Below, piece by piece: positions 17,178 through 25,908 of a DNA stretch of 64,000 nt. Position 1 is the first letter of the stretch, and each line of letters begins with the position of its first letter. The notes under the pieces are model-generated. The model had not been told where the DNA came from, did not search any database, and saw only the letters and a program-made list of their open reading frames with translations. The stretch spans positions 1,178,001 to 1,242,000 of the forward strand of contig NZ_CP109499.1 of NCBI RefSeq assembly GCF_036231965.1. The letters are read 5' to 3'. Both the position numbers and the translations under genes were made by a program. The DNA is from Streptomyces sp. NBC_01428 (GTDB lineage Bacteria > Actinomycetota > Actinomycetes > Streptomycetales > Streptomycetaceae).

Positions 17178-18098
17178 ATGCGACGAATAATGCAGAGCAG
17201 ATTGGGCGGCCCGGACGTTCTCGAGGTCGTCGAGGTCGATGTTCCACAACCAGGACCGACAGAGGTCCTGGTCGAGGTGAAGGCCGCCGGCGTGAATCCC
17301 GTGGACTGGAAGATACGCACCGGTGGAGGATTGGGTGACCTGCCCTTCTCGGTCGGCTGGGACCTATCCGGAGTCGTGACAGCCGTAGGAGCGGGCGTAA
17401 CGCGCTTCAAGGTGGGAGACGAGGTCTTTGGTATGCCACGGTTTCCCGCCGAGGCAGGCGCCTACGCAGAGTTCGTGACCGCTCCGTCGAGACATCTTGC
17501 TCTCAAGCCGCCCGGCCTCGACCACCTCCAGGCGGCGGGCCTGCCCCTGGCGGGTCTTACCGCTTGGCAGGCGCTGGTGACGGTGGCTGGGGTCACCGCA
17601 GGACAGCGGGTGCTCATTCCGGCCGCCGCCGGAGGCGTGGGCCACCTCGCCGTTCAGATCGCCAAGGCTCACGGCGCTCACGTCATCGCTACGGCCAGCG
17701 GCGCAAAGCACGATTTCATCAGGGGCCTCGGTGCCGACGAGGTCATCGACTACCGGAGCTCAGAAGTGAGCACCCAGGTGAAAGACATCGATGTTCTTGT
17801 GGCCACCGTTGCCGGCCAGATCCGGGGACTGGCTGAAGTACTGGTGCCCGGCGGCCGGGTCGTCGCGCTCAATGGCGCCGACGCGGAGACGGTCCAGTGG
17901 GCCGCAGAGAACGGTCTACGCGCCGATTTCATGCTCGTGGAGCCTGATCGCGCCGATCTGGAACGCCTGGCCTCCCTCGCGGAGGAAGGTCGGCTCGCGG
18001 TCCACATCGACAGAGTCTTTCCTCTGGGCCAGGTGGTCGACGCCCACAAACTGGGTGAGGAAGGGCGCACCACGGGCAAGATCATTCTGACTCCGTAG
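17178..18098 (+). CDS. Zinc-independent quinone-oxidoreductase-like MDR protein
   Basis: The product is 306 residues from the ATG at 17178; a GTG at 17115 would add 21 residues that do not look like family sequence. The protein begins MRRIMQSRLGGPDVLEVVEV, as is usual for QOR/Zn-type oxidoreductases. It has the catalytic-domain segment KAAGVNPVDWKIR, then GWDLSGVVTAVG, and the NADPH-binding loop AAAGGVGHLAVQIA near residue 153. Structural zinc cysteines are absent, so it belongs to the zinc-lacking QOR branch that reduces quinones or activated alkenes with NADPH. It may be co-transcribed with the GNAT gene before it. Confidence 0.88.
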   Translation: MRRIMQSRLGGPDVLEVVEVDVPQPGPTEVLVEVKAAGVNPVDWKIRTGGGLGDLPFSVGWDLSGVVTAVGAGVTRFKVGDEVFGMPRFPAEAGAYAEFVTAPSRHLALKPPGLDHLQAAGLPLAGLTAWQALVTVAGVTAGQRVLIPAAAGGVGHLAVQIAKAHGAHVIATASGAKHDFIRGLGADEVIDYRSSEVSTQVKDIDVLVATVAGQIRGLAEVLVPGGRVVALNGADAETVQWAAENGLRADFMLVEPDRADLERLASLAEEGRLAVHIDRVFPLGQVVDAHKLGEEGRTTGKIILTP

Positions 18099-18177
18099 AC
18101 AACTGCCGCACCGAGGAACGCACCGCGTGGAAGCCGGCATGGGCGTCGGCTTCCACCGAAGTTCGAGGAGGTCCTCC

Positions 18178-19044
18178 ATGGCTGCCAACAGACCCGAGAC
18201 CGCAGGCACCCCCAAGGAGCACACAGACCGTGATGCTGCCCGCGGCCTCGCCGACAACAGAGCCCTCTGGGACACGCTGGCCGACTTCCACGGGACAGAT
18301 CCTGATGACCGGTCCTACGACGTGGAGTCCTTCCTCGCCGGTCGGCAGACGCTGCGTGGGATCGAGAAGCAACTCACTGGAGACGTAGCGGGTAAAGACC
18401 TCCTGCACCTCCACTGCCACTTCGGCATGGACACACTGAGCTGGGCCCGCTTGGGCGCGCGTGTCACCGGTGTGGACTTCTCCCCTCGCGCCATTACGAA
18501 AGCGCGCGCTCTGGCTGAGCGTGCAGGTCTGACCGCGGAGTTCATCGAAGCGGACGCTCAGCGCCTCCCTGACAGCCTGCGCGCCAGATTCGACCTGGTG
18601 GTCGCCACGTACGGAGTCCTGTCCTGGATCGCCGGTCCCGCCGCGTGGATGGCTGGAGCCGCGGCGGCGCTGCGCCCGGGCGGCCGCCTGGTTCTCGTAG
18701 ACCTGCACCCCGTCTTCCAGACGGTCCTTACCTTCGAGCCCTTCGTCGCCGACTGGCCCTACGGCGGCGGCGCGCCACAGCACGACGCCATGACGGGTAC
18801 CTACGCCCACGCCGACGCCCCGCTCGCACCACAGGAGTCGACGCAATACCCCTATTCGGTCGGCGAGGTGGTGACCGCAGCTGCTTCGGCGGGATTGGTC
18901 GTAGAACAGCTCGGTGAGCACACAGAGGCCGAGACCGACGGGCGTCACATCCTGCCGCAGGGCCCGGACGGTCTCTTCAGGTTCCCCGTCAGCGGCACCT
19001 ATCTGCCGATCCTGTACTCACTGAGGGCTGTCCGACCTTGCTGA
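18178..19044 (+). CDS. Class I SAM-dependent methyltransferase
   Basis: The product is 288 residues. The ATG at 18178 has a very strong GAGGAGG site, which lies in a small hairpin (GGAG-GTC-CTCC) overlapping the start region. Motif I is LLHLHCHFGMDTLSWARLG, an unusual version of the glycine-rich loop with HCHFG in place of the usual G-x-G, followed by VTGVDFSPRAITKA (motif II) and FDLVVATYGVLSW. The C-terminal part is typical of YcgJ/UbiE-like enzymes found in many Streptomyces. The methyl acceptor is unknown. Confidence 0.85.
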   Translation: MAANRPETAGTPKEHTDRDAARGLADNRALWDTLADFHGTDPDDRSYDVESFLAGRQTLRGIEKQLTGDVAGKDLLHLHCHFGMDTLSWARLGARVTGVDFSPRAITKARALAERAGLTAEFIEADAQRLPDSLRARFDLVVATYGVLSWIAGPAAWMAGAAAALRPGGRLVLVDLHPVFQTVLTFEPFVADWPYGGGAPQHDAMTGTYAHADAPLAPQESTQYPYSVGEVVTAAASAGLVVEQLGEHTEAETDGRHILPQGPDGLFRFPVSGTYLPILYSLRAVRPC

Positions 19045-19178
19045 GGCCAGTAGATGCCATCGGCGGGATGAAGCCCAGAACCGTCCAGACCCGCATCGTC
19101 CAAGCATGCGTCCTCGTCGGCAGGCACCGGTCGCGCGCCGGCGGCCGGTGAGGCGGCCGAAGCATCACCTGTGCTCAT

Positions 19179-19703
19179 TCAACCGCACCCTGCGCGAGTG
19201 GGCCTCCCGTCGACGTCGGCGTCACGGTTGCACCCGCGGACACGTCGACGTTGTGCTCCCGAACGTTCATTTGCCCTGTCGCTTGACCGGCCGTGGGAAA
19301 ACACAGCGCGTAGCACGATGAATCGAATGACTCCGGCCAACGCTGAGACCGAAAGGTAGACGCCGTACTCGAGCAGCGCCGCAGGCTTGGGCGACGCCTC
19401 GTGCAGGATCAGCAGAGCCCCTGTCGTGAGAGCAAAGCTGAGGGCTACCGTCAGTGAGGACTGCAGGTGTACGCCCCATCCGCCGCGCGGGCTGCGGAAG
19501 GTGACGCGCTGATGGACTTCGGTGGCAATGACGGTGGAGACAAGCGTGGTCAGCGCGTTGGCAACCGCCAGGGGTAGGACACGGTCAAGCAGCACCAGCG
19601 CACCACTTGATGCCACTCCCACGGCCCCTCCACATACGACGAAGCGGACGAAGACAGCCCACGAACGGTTCGCCGGCCAGTGCGAGGTCGACTCCACGCT
19701 CAC
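19179..19703 (-). CDS. GtrA-family membrane protein
   Basis: The product is 174 residues from a GTG with GGAGG eight nt upstream. It has four predicted helices. The first contains FVRFVVCGGAVGVASSGALVLL, close to the GtrA signature, and the hydrophilic middle motif TEVHQRVTFRS corresponds to the conserved N-x-x-W/ F-R-x-TF region. GtrA proteins act in flipping or delivery of lipid-linked sugars for cell-surface polymers. About 50 C-terminal residues are Arg-rich and family-atypical, possibly because the stop has drifted. Confidence 0.8.
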   Translation of the reverse strand: MSVESTSHWPANRSWAVFVRFVVCGGAVGVASSGALVLLDRVLPLAVANALTTLVSTVIATEVHQRVTFRSPRGGWGVHLQSSLTVALSFALTTGALLILHEASPKPAALLEYGVYLSVSALAGVIRFIVLRAVFSHGRSSDRANERSGAQRRRVRGCNRDADVDGRPTRAGCG

Positions 19704-19826
19704 GAAATAACCTCCGAGGTCCCAAGGGGTCCGGACAGGCCTGCCTGATCCGGCGCTGCGCGGACGGGCTGCGTTCGGCAGTGATGCGCGCTCGGCGGAG
19801 GATCGAGATCGTCGGCGCGCACGTCG

Positions 19827-20279
19827 TCAGGCGGCGTCGAAACTCGCCCAGTGGTCGATGAGACCTTCGCTTTCGCTTCCGGCCCCGGCCTGGCTTGCAA
19901 GAGCAGAGATGATCATGTCGCCGCGGCCGTGTTCGCCCGCGGGCCGGGCAGCCGCCCAGTTGTCGGGGGCGGTCTCGGGTCCGCCGTCACTGACGTGGAC
20001 TTCGACGGGGCCGGCGCCGTCGGTGGAAGCACGCAGGTGCAGCACGACGGGCGGCAGGGCGTGGGAGACGGCGTTGGTGACGAGTTCGGAGATGACCAGC
20101 AGAGTGTCGTAGACCTGGTCGTCGTCCAGGCCCCACGCGGCCAGAACAGGGCGCGCCTCGTGCCGGGCCGAGGCAGGAGCGTGAGGTCCGTGCTCCAGCA
20201 GCAGACCGAACACGTGCTCCCCGGTGGAGGCAGCCGTCTCGTCGCGCTGCTGCCGACGCGGGATCGTGGTCGTGTTCAT
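19827..20279 (-). CDS. Anti-sigma-factor-like ATP-binding protein (HATPase_c_2, RsbW/SpoIIAB-like)
   Basis: The product is 150 residues from the ATG at 20279 (MNTTTIPRRQQ). The GHKL fold is visible: N box LLVISELVTNAVSHA near residue 65, G1 box VHVSDGGPETAP near 105, and a degenerate G2 box HGRGDMIISALAS (usually GRGL-x-LV-x-x-L). Streptomyces genomes carry dozens of such orphan kinases, often of unknown partner. No sigma factor or anti-anti-sigma gene lies beside it. The weak G2 box may mean altered nucleotide binding. Confidence 0.82.
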   Translation of the reverse strand: MNTTTIPRRQQRDETAASTGEHVFGLLLEHGPHAPASARHEARPVLAAWGLDDDQVYDTLLVISELVTNAVSHALPPVVLHLRASTDGAGPVEVHVSDGGPETAPDNWAAARPAGEHGRGDMIISALASQAGAGSESEGLIDHWASFDAA

Positions 20280-20616
20280 CGAAATCACTGCCTGAAGAGC
20301 TGAAGCGGTTTTCCTGGCTCTTCCAGAACACCTCCAGACGGCCGGGAATCCATGAGCAATCCATACCCAACCGCGGATGATCGGGAGGCACTGCCTCGTC
20401 GTGGAGTCGGTAGGGACCCCTTCTCGCCCGGGTGGACACCTGCGTGCTCCCGCATCACGCCCCCGCGTCCACAGGTGGCGGTCCCGCACCGGCTCGTGGA
20501 CCGAGGGTCCCTCTACATCGTCGATGTCTCCGCGGTTCATCAGGCGCCAGACGCAGCGCCCCTCTGATTTCTCTGCGGCCGACAACAGGAACGGCGGGAT
20601 AAATGCCCAGGTGCCA
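20280..20616. other. Intergenic stretch, nothing recognised
   Basis: About 337 bp between the HATPase gene and the LysR fragment. There are short open frames on both strands but none with a ribosome site or protein-like composition. It should hold the HATPase promoter. Confidence 0.35.
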
Positions 20617-20862
20617 CTAGCATGGCGATAGCGAGTCCGGATCGAACGAAGGTTTTATCTTTTGCGCGAAAAGTAGAGCGACGCGGGTCAGCCGAATGGT
20701 TCGACCGTAAGGCTGAAGAACTGGATGTCCGATCTCTTCCTCCACCTCCGCCAGGATGCGGCACAGGGAAAGAGGAGTGATGTCCAGCAGTTCGGCGGCG
20801 CGCGTGAGAGAACCGGTGAGGGCCATGGCCTGCAGGGCTTCTGTCTGTTTCACGTCGAGCAT
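20617..20862 (-). pseudogene. Truncated LysR-family regulator (DNA-binding domain only)
   Basis: The 81-residue product contains a LysR helix-turn-helix (TEALQAMALTGSLTRAAELL, then TPLSLCRILAEVEEEIGHPVL, then RTIRLTRVALLFAQK) and stops 20 residues later. A working LysR protein has about 220 more residues of co-inducer domain. The HTH lacks some usual residues; for example the expected S-Q-x-A-L-S recognition core reads T-P-L-S-L-C. It is most likely a decayed gene, although a stand-alone HTH cannot be excluded. Confidence 0.6.
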
Positions 20863-21297
20863 TGCTCCACTCCAGTATTACTTCCTGCTGCTATGCCACG
20901 GCGACGGGCTGATGGCTTCGCCTACTGCTGCGGGCAGCGTCTCCTGTTTTCTTTTCATGGGTCCTGAGTACTGAGTGCTCATTCCTGAGCGCTCTCCGCC
21001 ATCACAGGGCAGAGTGGCCTCCCTGCCGCGGTGTGGGACTTGCAATCTCGCCGTGGCCTTCCACGGTGCCGGGCCACGACGTGCGCGGACCGGGAGAGGG
21101 CCACCGGGGCTCCACCGCCGCAACGGCCTGGTCGACGGCTCGATCGACTCACCCGAACCGCGCGTCTGAAACGAGCCCGACCGAGGTGGCCTGTGTCCGG
21201 CCGGGTGACCTCGTAGAGCAGCCTCTAGGAGGAGAAGGCAGCGCTCGACAGGCCGAGGCGCGCGTGAGCAGCCGGTCTCGCGGCGCTGCTCAAAGTC
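20863..21297. other. Intergenic stretch with GalU terminator
   Basis: About 435 bp between the LysR fragment and galU. Apart from the hairpin at 21266-21291 next to the galU stop, I see no gene or RNA. The segment near 20940-20980 is relatively AT-rich with partly repeated GAGTACTGAGTGCTC sequence, possibly the old LysR promoter. Confidence 0.35.
21266..21291 (-). terminator. Hairpin downstream of galU
   Basis: GAGCAGC pairs with GCTGCTC around a 12-nt loop, six nt beyond the galU stop on the minus strand. It is a modest stem without a U-run; position is the main evidence. Confidence 0.45.
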
Positions 21298-22197
21298 CTA
21301 CATCTCCTCGGCTACGTAACGTCGAAGCCAGGTCCGGAAGTCCGGTCCCAGGTCTTCACGTTCGCACGCGAGTCTGACAATGGCACGCAGGTAGTCGCCA
21401 CGGTCGCCGGTGTCATAGCGGCGGCCCTTGAAGACGACGCCGTGCACGGGGCCGCCGACCTTCTCGTCGGAGGCGAGCTGCTGGAGCGCGTCGGTGAGCT
21501 GGATCTCGCCGCCACGGCCGGGCTCGGTCGTGCGCAGTATGTCGAAGATGTGCGGGTCCAGGACGTAGCGCCCGATGATGGCGTAGTTGCTGGGCGCGTC
21601 GGACGCGTCGGGCTTCTCGACCAGCCCGGTCACCTTCACGAGGTCGCCCTCGCCCGTGGGTTCGACGGCGGCGCATCCGTAGAGGTGGATCTGCTCGGGA
21701 GCGACCTCCATGAGGGCGATGACGCTGCCGCCGTGCTGCTCCTGCACCTCGACCATGCGGGCGAGCAGGGGGTCGCGCGGGTCGATCAGGTCGTCGCCGA
21801 GGAGGACGGCGAAGGGTTCGTGGCCGACGTGCGGGGCCGCGCACAGGACGGCGTGACCGAGTCCCTTGGGGTCGCCCTGGCGCACGTAGTGCATGGTCGC
21901 GAGGTCGCTGGACTCCTGGACCTTGGCGAGCCGCCCGGCGTCGCCCTTCTTCTGGAGCGCCGACTCGAGCTCGTAGTTGCGGTCGAAGTGGTCTTCCAGC
22001 GGGCGCTTGTTGCGGCCCGTGATCATCAGGACGTCGTCAAGACCCGCCGACGCGGCCTCTTCGACCACGTACTGGATCGCCGGCTTGTCGACGACCGGCA
22101 GCATCTCCTTGGGCGTGGCCTTGGTGGCCGGCAGGAACCGGGTCCCGAGGCCCGCCGCGGGGATGACAGCCTTGCTAAGGGGAGGGCGCGAACCCAT
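21298..22197 (-). CDS. galU: UTP--glucose-1-phosphate uridylyltransferase
   Basis: The product is 299 residues, full length for bacterial GalU. The nucleotidyl-transfer signature KAVIPAAGLGTRFLPATKATPKEMLPV opens the protein (residues 9-35), followed by KPAIQYVVEEA, the GDDLI metal-binding segment and GLVEKP. It makes UDP-glucose from UTP and glucose 1-phosphate. It lies 27 bp downstream of the TagF-like gene on the same strand, so UDP-glucose is probably supplied for a surface glycopolymer or for its glycosylation. Streptomyces usually has more than one galU; this copy looks dedicated. Confidence 0.95.
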   Translation of the reverse strand: MGSRPPLSKAVIPAAGLGTRFLPATKATPKEMLPVVDKPAIQYVVEEAASAGLDDVLMITGRNKRPLEDHFDRNYELESALQKKGDAGRLAKVQESSDLATMHYVRQGDPKGLGHAVLCAAPHVGHEPFAVLLGDDLIDPRDPLLARMVEVQEQHGGSVIALMEVAPEQIHLYGCAAVEPTGEGDLVKVTGLVEKPDASDAPSNYAIIGRYVLDPHIFDILRTTEPGRGGEIQLTDALQQLASDEKVGGPVHGVVFKGRRYDTGDRGDYLRAIVRLACEREDLGPDFRTWLRRYVAEEM

Positions 22198-22224
22198 GTG
22201 CGTTCGCCTTTCTGATCGTGGGCT

Positions 22225-24528
22225 TCAGGCGCGGCTCAGGGCTGTGTCTGCCGGGGGCCGGCCAGGACGGGGCGCCTGGGCCGCCACGGCTGGCGCGGGA
22301 GCCGGCGTTCGCTCCTGCAGTGGGAGCACCGGAGGGATCGCGACCTTCTCCGTGAGGAAGAGGTGTTTGACGATGCGCTCCGCTGCGTTGCCGTCGTCGT
22401 ACTGGACGAATCGGCGGCGGAAGGCTGCCCGGAGTTCAGCTGCCGCGGGGCCGTTCCAGGCACCCGAGCGAAAGGTCTCGATCAGCTCGTCCTCGGTGGT
22501 CGCCGTCGCTCCGGGGGTCTCGCCAGGAGTCTGCGAGAGCACGTCGAAGTACACGCCGCGCGCCTTGCGGTAGACCTCCCAGTCATCCGCGTAGGTGATG
22601 ATCGGGCGGTCGAGGCAGGCGTAGTCGAACATGATGGAGGAGTAGTCGGTGATCAACGCGTCGGCTGCCAGACAGAGGTCCTCCACGACCGGATACCTCG
22701 ACACGTCCTTGACCAGGCCGCGCTCCTGCAGTGCCGCCAGGCGGGGGTCGCTGCCATAGAAGTAGTGGGTGCGTACGAGCAAGATGTAGTCGGGGCCCAG
22801 TTCACGGCAGAACCGTTCCAGGTCGATGCGGGGGACGTATCCCTTCTGGTAGTCGCGCACCGTGGGGCAGTAGAGAACGGCAGTCTTGCCTTCTTCGATG
22901 CCGAGTTCAGCGCGGATCCGGCTGACGTCCTGTGCCGTGCTTTTGAAGTAGACGTCGTTGCGCGGGTAGCCGTACTCGATCGCCTCGAAGGCACAGGGGT
23001 AGACGCGTTCCCAGATCTCCGTCGAGTGCTGGTTGGAAGTCAGGCTGAGGTCCCACTTGTCGGCTCGCTCCAGCATCTTGCCAAAGCTCATGCCTTTGCC
23101 CGCAGCGGGGAAGCGCTGCTGATCGATGCCCATCTGTTTGAGTGGCGTGCCGTGATGGGTCTGCAGGTGGACCTGTTCCGGGCGTTTCACGAAGTTGTTC
23201 GGGAAGTTGACGTTGTTGATGAGGTACTTGGCGCGGGCCATGACCTCCCAGTAGCGAGGTGAGTTCGCCACGACGAAGTCGATGCCGTCGGGTACGGTCC
23301 CGACCGACTCCTTGCGGACGATCCAGACGCCGTGCACGTTCGGCGCCAGTTGCTTGGCCTTGTGGTAGATGGCCGCGGGGTTGCAGGCGACGCCGCGGTT
23401 CCAGTAGGCGGAGTAGACAGCGAGGTTCTCGTCGACGGGGCGGCGAAGATGGAGTTGGTACAGCCGGTTGTAGGCGGTCTTGCCGAGTCTGGTCCTGGCC
23501 TTCGTGGCGCCGCGGAGCAGTTGGCGTCGTTTGTCGGTGGCGAAGGACATCCCTGCGTATGCCGTGTAGGAACCCCGCTCCAGCATCTGGAACCTGATGC
23601 CTTGTGGCCCTTGAGGGATGGCGAAGTCGCTCGGCCTGTAACGCCTGTACTGCTCGGACGACAGCTTGAAGAAGTCGCTCCGGTCCTTGGGGAGGATGCG
23701 GTCCTGGCGGGCGAGGGTGAAGAGGAAGTGGCTGGCCATGCGCTCGAACAGCAGGGCACGGACCGGCGCCAGACGGGGGTTGGCGTCGAGGAAGTCGAAG
23801 AGCCGGGCGTACTGCTCGAAGATCCCGAAGTGCTTGCGTCCCGGAGTGCGCATGGAGTTTCCCCGGCGGCGCTGGCGGTACTCGACACAGACGTGATCGA
23901 GAGCGGCGATGCGCTCGGCGGTGAGCATGGTCTTGTAGACCATCAAGGCGTCCTCGTAGATGCCGTCCGTGAACACGAAGCCGTTGTCGATGTAGAAGTC
24001 GCGGCGGTAGGCGCGGTTCCACACGACGGCGAACATGGTGAGGAACTCCGGACGTTCCAGCGCCGTGAACACGCCTGTGCCGGCGCTCTCCAGCATCTCG
24101 GTGGCCGCGCTCGGCTGGATACGGTTGTCCCAGTAGGTGCGGACGTGGTTGAGCAGCAGGATGTCGGGGCGGCCTGTGAGTTCACAGCGTTCAGCCATCG
24201 CCTGAAGTGCGCCGTCGGCGAGGGTGTCGTCGCTGTCCAGGAAGAGGATGTATGCGCCGCGCGCTCTGAGGGCGCCGACGTCTCGGGCCTTTCCTATGCC
24301 GTGGTTCTCTTCCAAGTGCACTGGTATGACGCGCCCGTCCAAGCTCGCGTACTCGTCAAGTATGCGGCCGCAGGCGTCGGGCGAGTCGTCGTTGATCGCG
24401 ATAATTTCGAAGTCGTCGAACGACTGGGAGAGAACGGAGTCCAAACATGCTCGCAGGTATCCCTGAACCTTGTAGACGGGGACGACCACGCTGAACGTCG
24501 GTTCGGCATTCTCATTCGTGACGGGCAT
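22225..24528 (-). CDS. Two-domain glycosyltransferase 2 / CDP-glycerol glycerophosphotransferase (TagF-like)
   Basis: The product is 767 residues from the ATG at 24528, which has AGGAGTT upstream. Residues 10-230 are a GT2 domain (FSVVVPVYKVQGYLRACLDS, INDDSPD, FLDSDDTL). The C-terminal half is a TagF-type polymerase domain with HLQTHHGTPLKQMG, VLYCPTVRDYQKG and ALITDYSSIMFDYACLDRPI. Such fusions build polyol-phosphate wall polymers, adding glycerol phosphate or similar units at the membrane surface. The last 35 residues are Ala/Pro-rich. galU follows 27 bp downstream in the same operon. The exact polymer is not known. Confidence 0.88.
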   Translation of the reverse strand: MPVTNENAEPTFSVVVPVYKVQGYLRACLDSVLSQSFDDFEIIAINDDSPDACGRILDEYASLDGRVIPVHLEENHGIGKARDVGALRARGAYILFLDSDDTLADGALQAMAERCELTGRPDILLLNHVRTYWDNRIQPSAATEMLESAGTGVFTALERPEFLTMFAVVWNRAYRRDFYIDNGFVFTDGIYEDALMVYKTMLTAERIAALDHVCVEYRQRRRGNSMRTPGRKHFGIFEQYARLFDFLDANPRLAPVRALLFERMASHFLFTLARQDRILPKDRSDFFKLSSEQYRRYRPSDFAIPQGPQGIRFQMLERGSYTAYAGMSFATDKRRQLLRGATKARTRLGKTAYNRLYQLHLRRPVDENLAVYSAYWNRGVACNPAAIYHKAKQLAPNVHGVWIVRKESVGTVPDGIDFVVANSPRYWEVMARAKYLINNVNFPNNFVKRPEQVHLQTHHGTPLKQMGIDQQRFPAAGKGMSFGKMLERADKWDLSLTSNQHSTEIWERVYPCAFEAIEYGYPRNDVYFKSTAQDVSRIRAELGIEEGKTAVLYCPTVRDYQKGYVPRIDLERFCRELGPDYILLVRTHYFYGSDPRLAALQERGLVKDVSRYPVVEDLCLAADALITDYSSIMFDYACLDRPIITYADDWEVYRKARGVYFDVLSQTPGETPGATATTEDELIETFRSGAWNGPAAAELRAAFRRRFVQYDDGNAAERIVKHLFLTEKVAIPPVLPLQERTPAPAPAVAAQAPRPGRPPADTALSRA

Positions 24529-24716
24529 GCGCTGGAACTCCTGGGCTGTGAAACAGAATGAACGTCGCTTTGGCGATCGAGGCACCGAGCGGATCGCTGG
24601 GAGCTTGCGGCCTCGAGTTGCGATCCTGCGCAACTCCCCCGGCCGCTGGGGTGTGTGACACCTTGCGTCAACCCGGGCGTCTGGAAGTGGCTTCACCGGC
24701 CGGTACGGCTGGAACA

Positions 24717-24959
24717 TCAGAGCTCGACGACGTCGCCACACTGCAAGCATGTGACGTGGCCGTCACCGGACGGCTCAACGGAGCTATCCCGTCTGCAGTT
24801 CTCGCAGTAGCGACGGGAAAACCACTGATCTTCCTCTGCCCATCCGCCCGAAGGGCCCGATGACTTGTTCCGACGCCATGGGATGGAACGGATAGAGATC
24901 GCACGTCGATATCGGTACGGGGACACAAAGGGAACCTGTCTGCGCAATTTGATATTCAT
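24717..24959 (-). CDS. Possible small zinc-ribbon protein
   Basis: An 80-residue frame ends in YCENC, 15 residues, CLQCGDVVEL and a stop. Two CxxC knuckles at that spacing make a plausible zinc ribbon of the kind seen in tiny Streptomyces proteins. The N-terminal half is basic and nondescript, and there is no clear ribosome site before the ATG at 24959. The true start may be elsewhere, or the frame may be chance. Confidence 0.35.
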   Translation of the reverse strand: MNIKLRRQVPFVSPYRYRRAISIRSIPWRRNKSSGPSGGWAEEDQWFSRRYCENCRRDSSVEPSGDGHVTCLQCGDVVEL

Positions 24960-25437
24960 GGGGCACGCGCGATGTTCTCCTCAACGCGGCGAGGGTGTCG
25001 CAAGGCGTCACGATGGCGCGCCCATGCCGGGAGGGCCCGCCGAAGGGCCGTTCCGCCAGTCGCGGAGAGAGTCACTGGGCGGCCAGTGCCGGCAACCGCA
25101 GGGCAAGCCCTCCGCCCGCGATGAGAGTCCAGACAGATGACTCGTCACCGGGCACGGGCTTCACCGACCGAGGATGGCGGGCTGATGCTGTGTGCCGGTG
25201 AAGACTCATCCTTGCGGCTGGGGTGCATGGCATCGTTCGGAGTGAGCCGCGTCCCAGGGCGTACGCGGCGCCGGGAGGCAGGGCAAGCTCCGTGTCACGT
25301 CGACCATCTGGGTCGCCTGCAAACGTGGCAACTCTGCCGACAGCGGCACCGGTCCTCCACACGTAATGAGCAAAAGGGACAATCTTCACAGGGCGATCCA
25401 GAGTGTCCGCCGAGTAGAGGCCGGGCTGTGGACGACT

Positions 25438-25489
25438 GGGCAGCTTCCCCGCACCGCAGCCCGCGGGCCGCGGTGCGGGGAAGCTGCCT
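25438..25489. terminator. Long G/C-rich hairpin, terminator-like in both directions
   Basis: CAGCTTCCCCGCACCGC (25441-25457) pairs perfectly with its complement at 25470-25486. Flanking G-C and G-U pairs extend the stem to about 20 bp, and the 12-nt centre is itself self-complementary. It is the strongest hairpin noticed in the window. No annotated gene ends beside it. Confidence 0.6.
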
Positions 25490-25908
25490 GATGTGATCAC
25501 TCGTGTGGGGGGGGTGATCGTCACTTGGATCATTCGATCAGCAGCCCGAGCGCCAGGCGTGAGTATTCGATACTCACGTCGCGGAATCCGCGTCGATGAC
25601 CTTGTATCTGGATGTGGCCCGGCCGAGCTGATGGCTCCCCACCACGGATGATCCGCAGCACCTCTCTCCTCGACCTGGTGAACACCATGGACCTCGAACT
25701 CGGCGGCGCTGCATGCGGGATGACGACCGATTCGACGCTGATCCATCTCGCAGACCGTGTCGACGACGGGCGCCTGCCCGATCCCCGAGCATCGGCCGGG
25801 GAGCAGCTAGATCTGCTGGTCACCGGGCACTTCATCCGCCAGACTCGGACGGGTTCCGGAGGACCTCGCTGGTCAGTTCGGGAACCCGCGACCGAAGAGG
25901 AGTCGACG

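Larger units (their letters stand above)
24529..25908. other. Gene-poor 1.4-kb stretch
   Basis: No recognised gene. It contains a possible short zinc-ribbon frame on the minus strand (24717-24959) and a very strong symmetrical hairpin (25438-25489) into which no annotated gene reads. The open frame running into the gene at 25909 from upstream shows no family pattern. Loss of one or more genes here seems likely. Confidence 0.4.

Noticed and set aside
20352..20567. Plus-strand 71-codon frame opposite the HATPase leader.
   Set aside because: No ribosome site, composition typical of random GC-rich sequence.
25530..25620. A minus-strand frame ending in RDVSIEYSRLALGLLIE suggested the end of an IS5-type transposase.
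   Set aside because: Similarity is too short and no DDE motifs, terminal repeats or target duplication were found.
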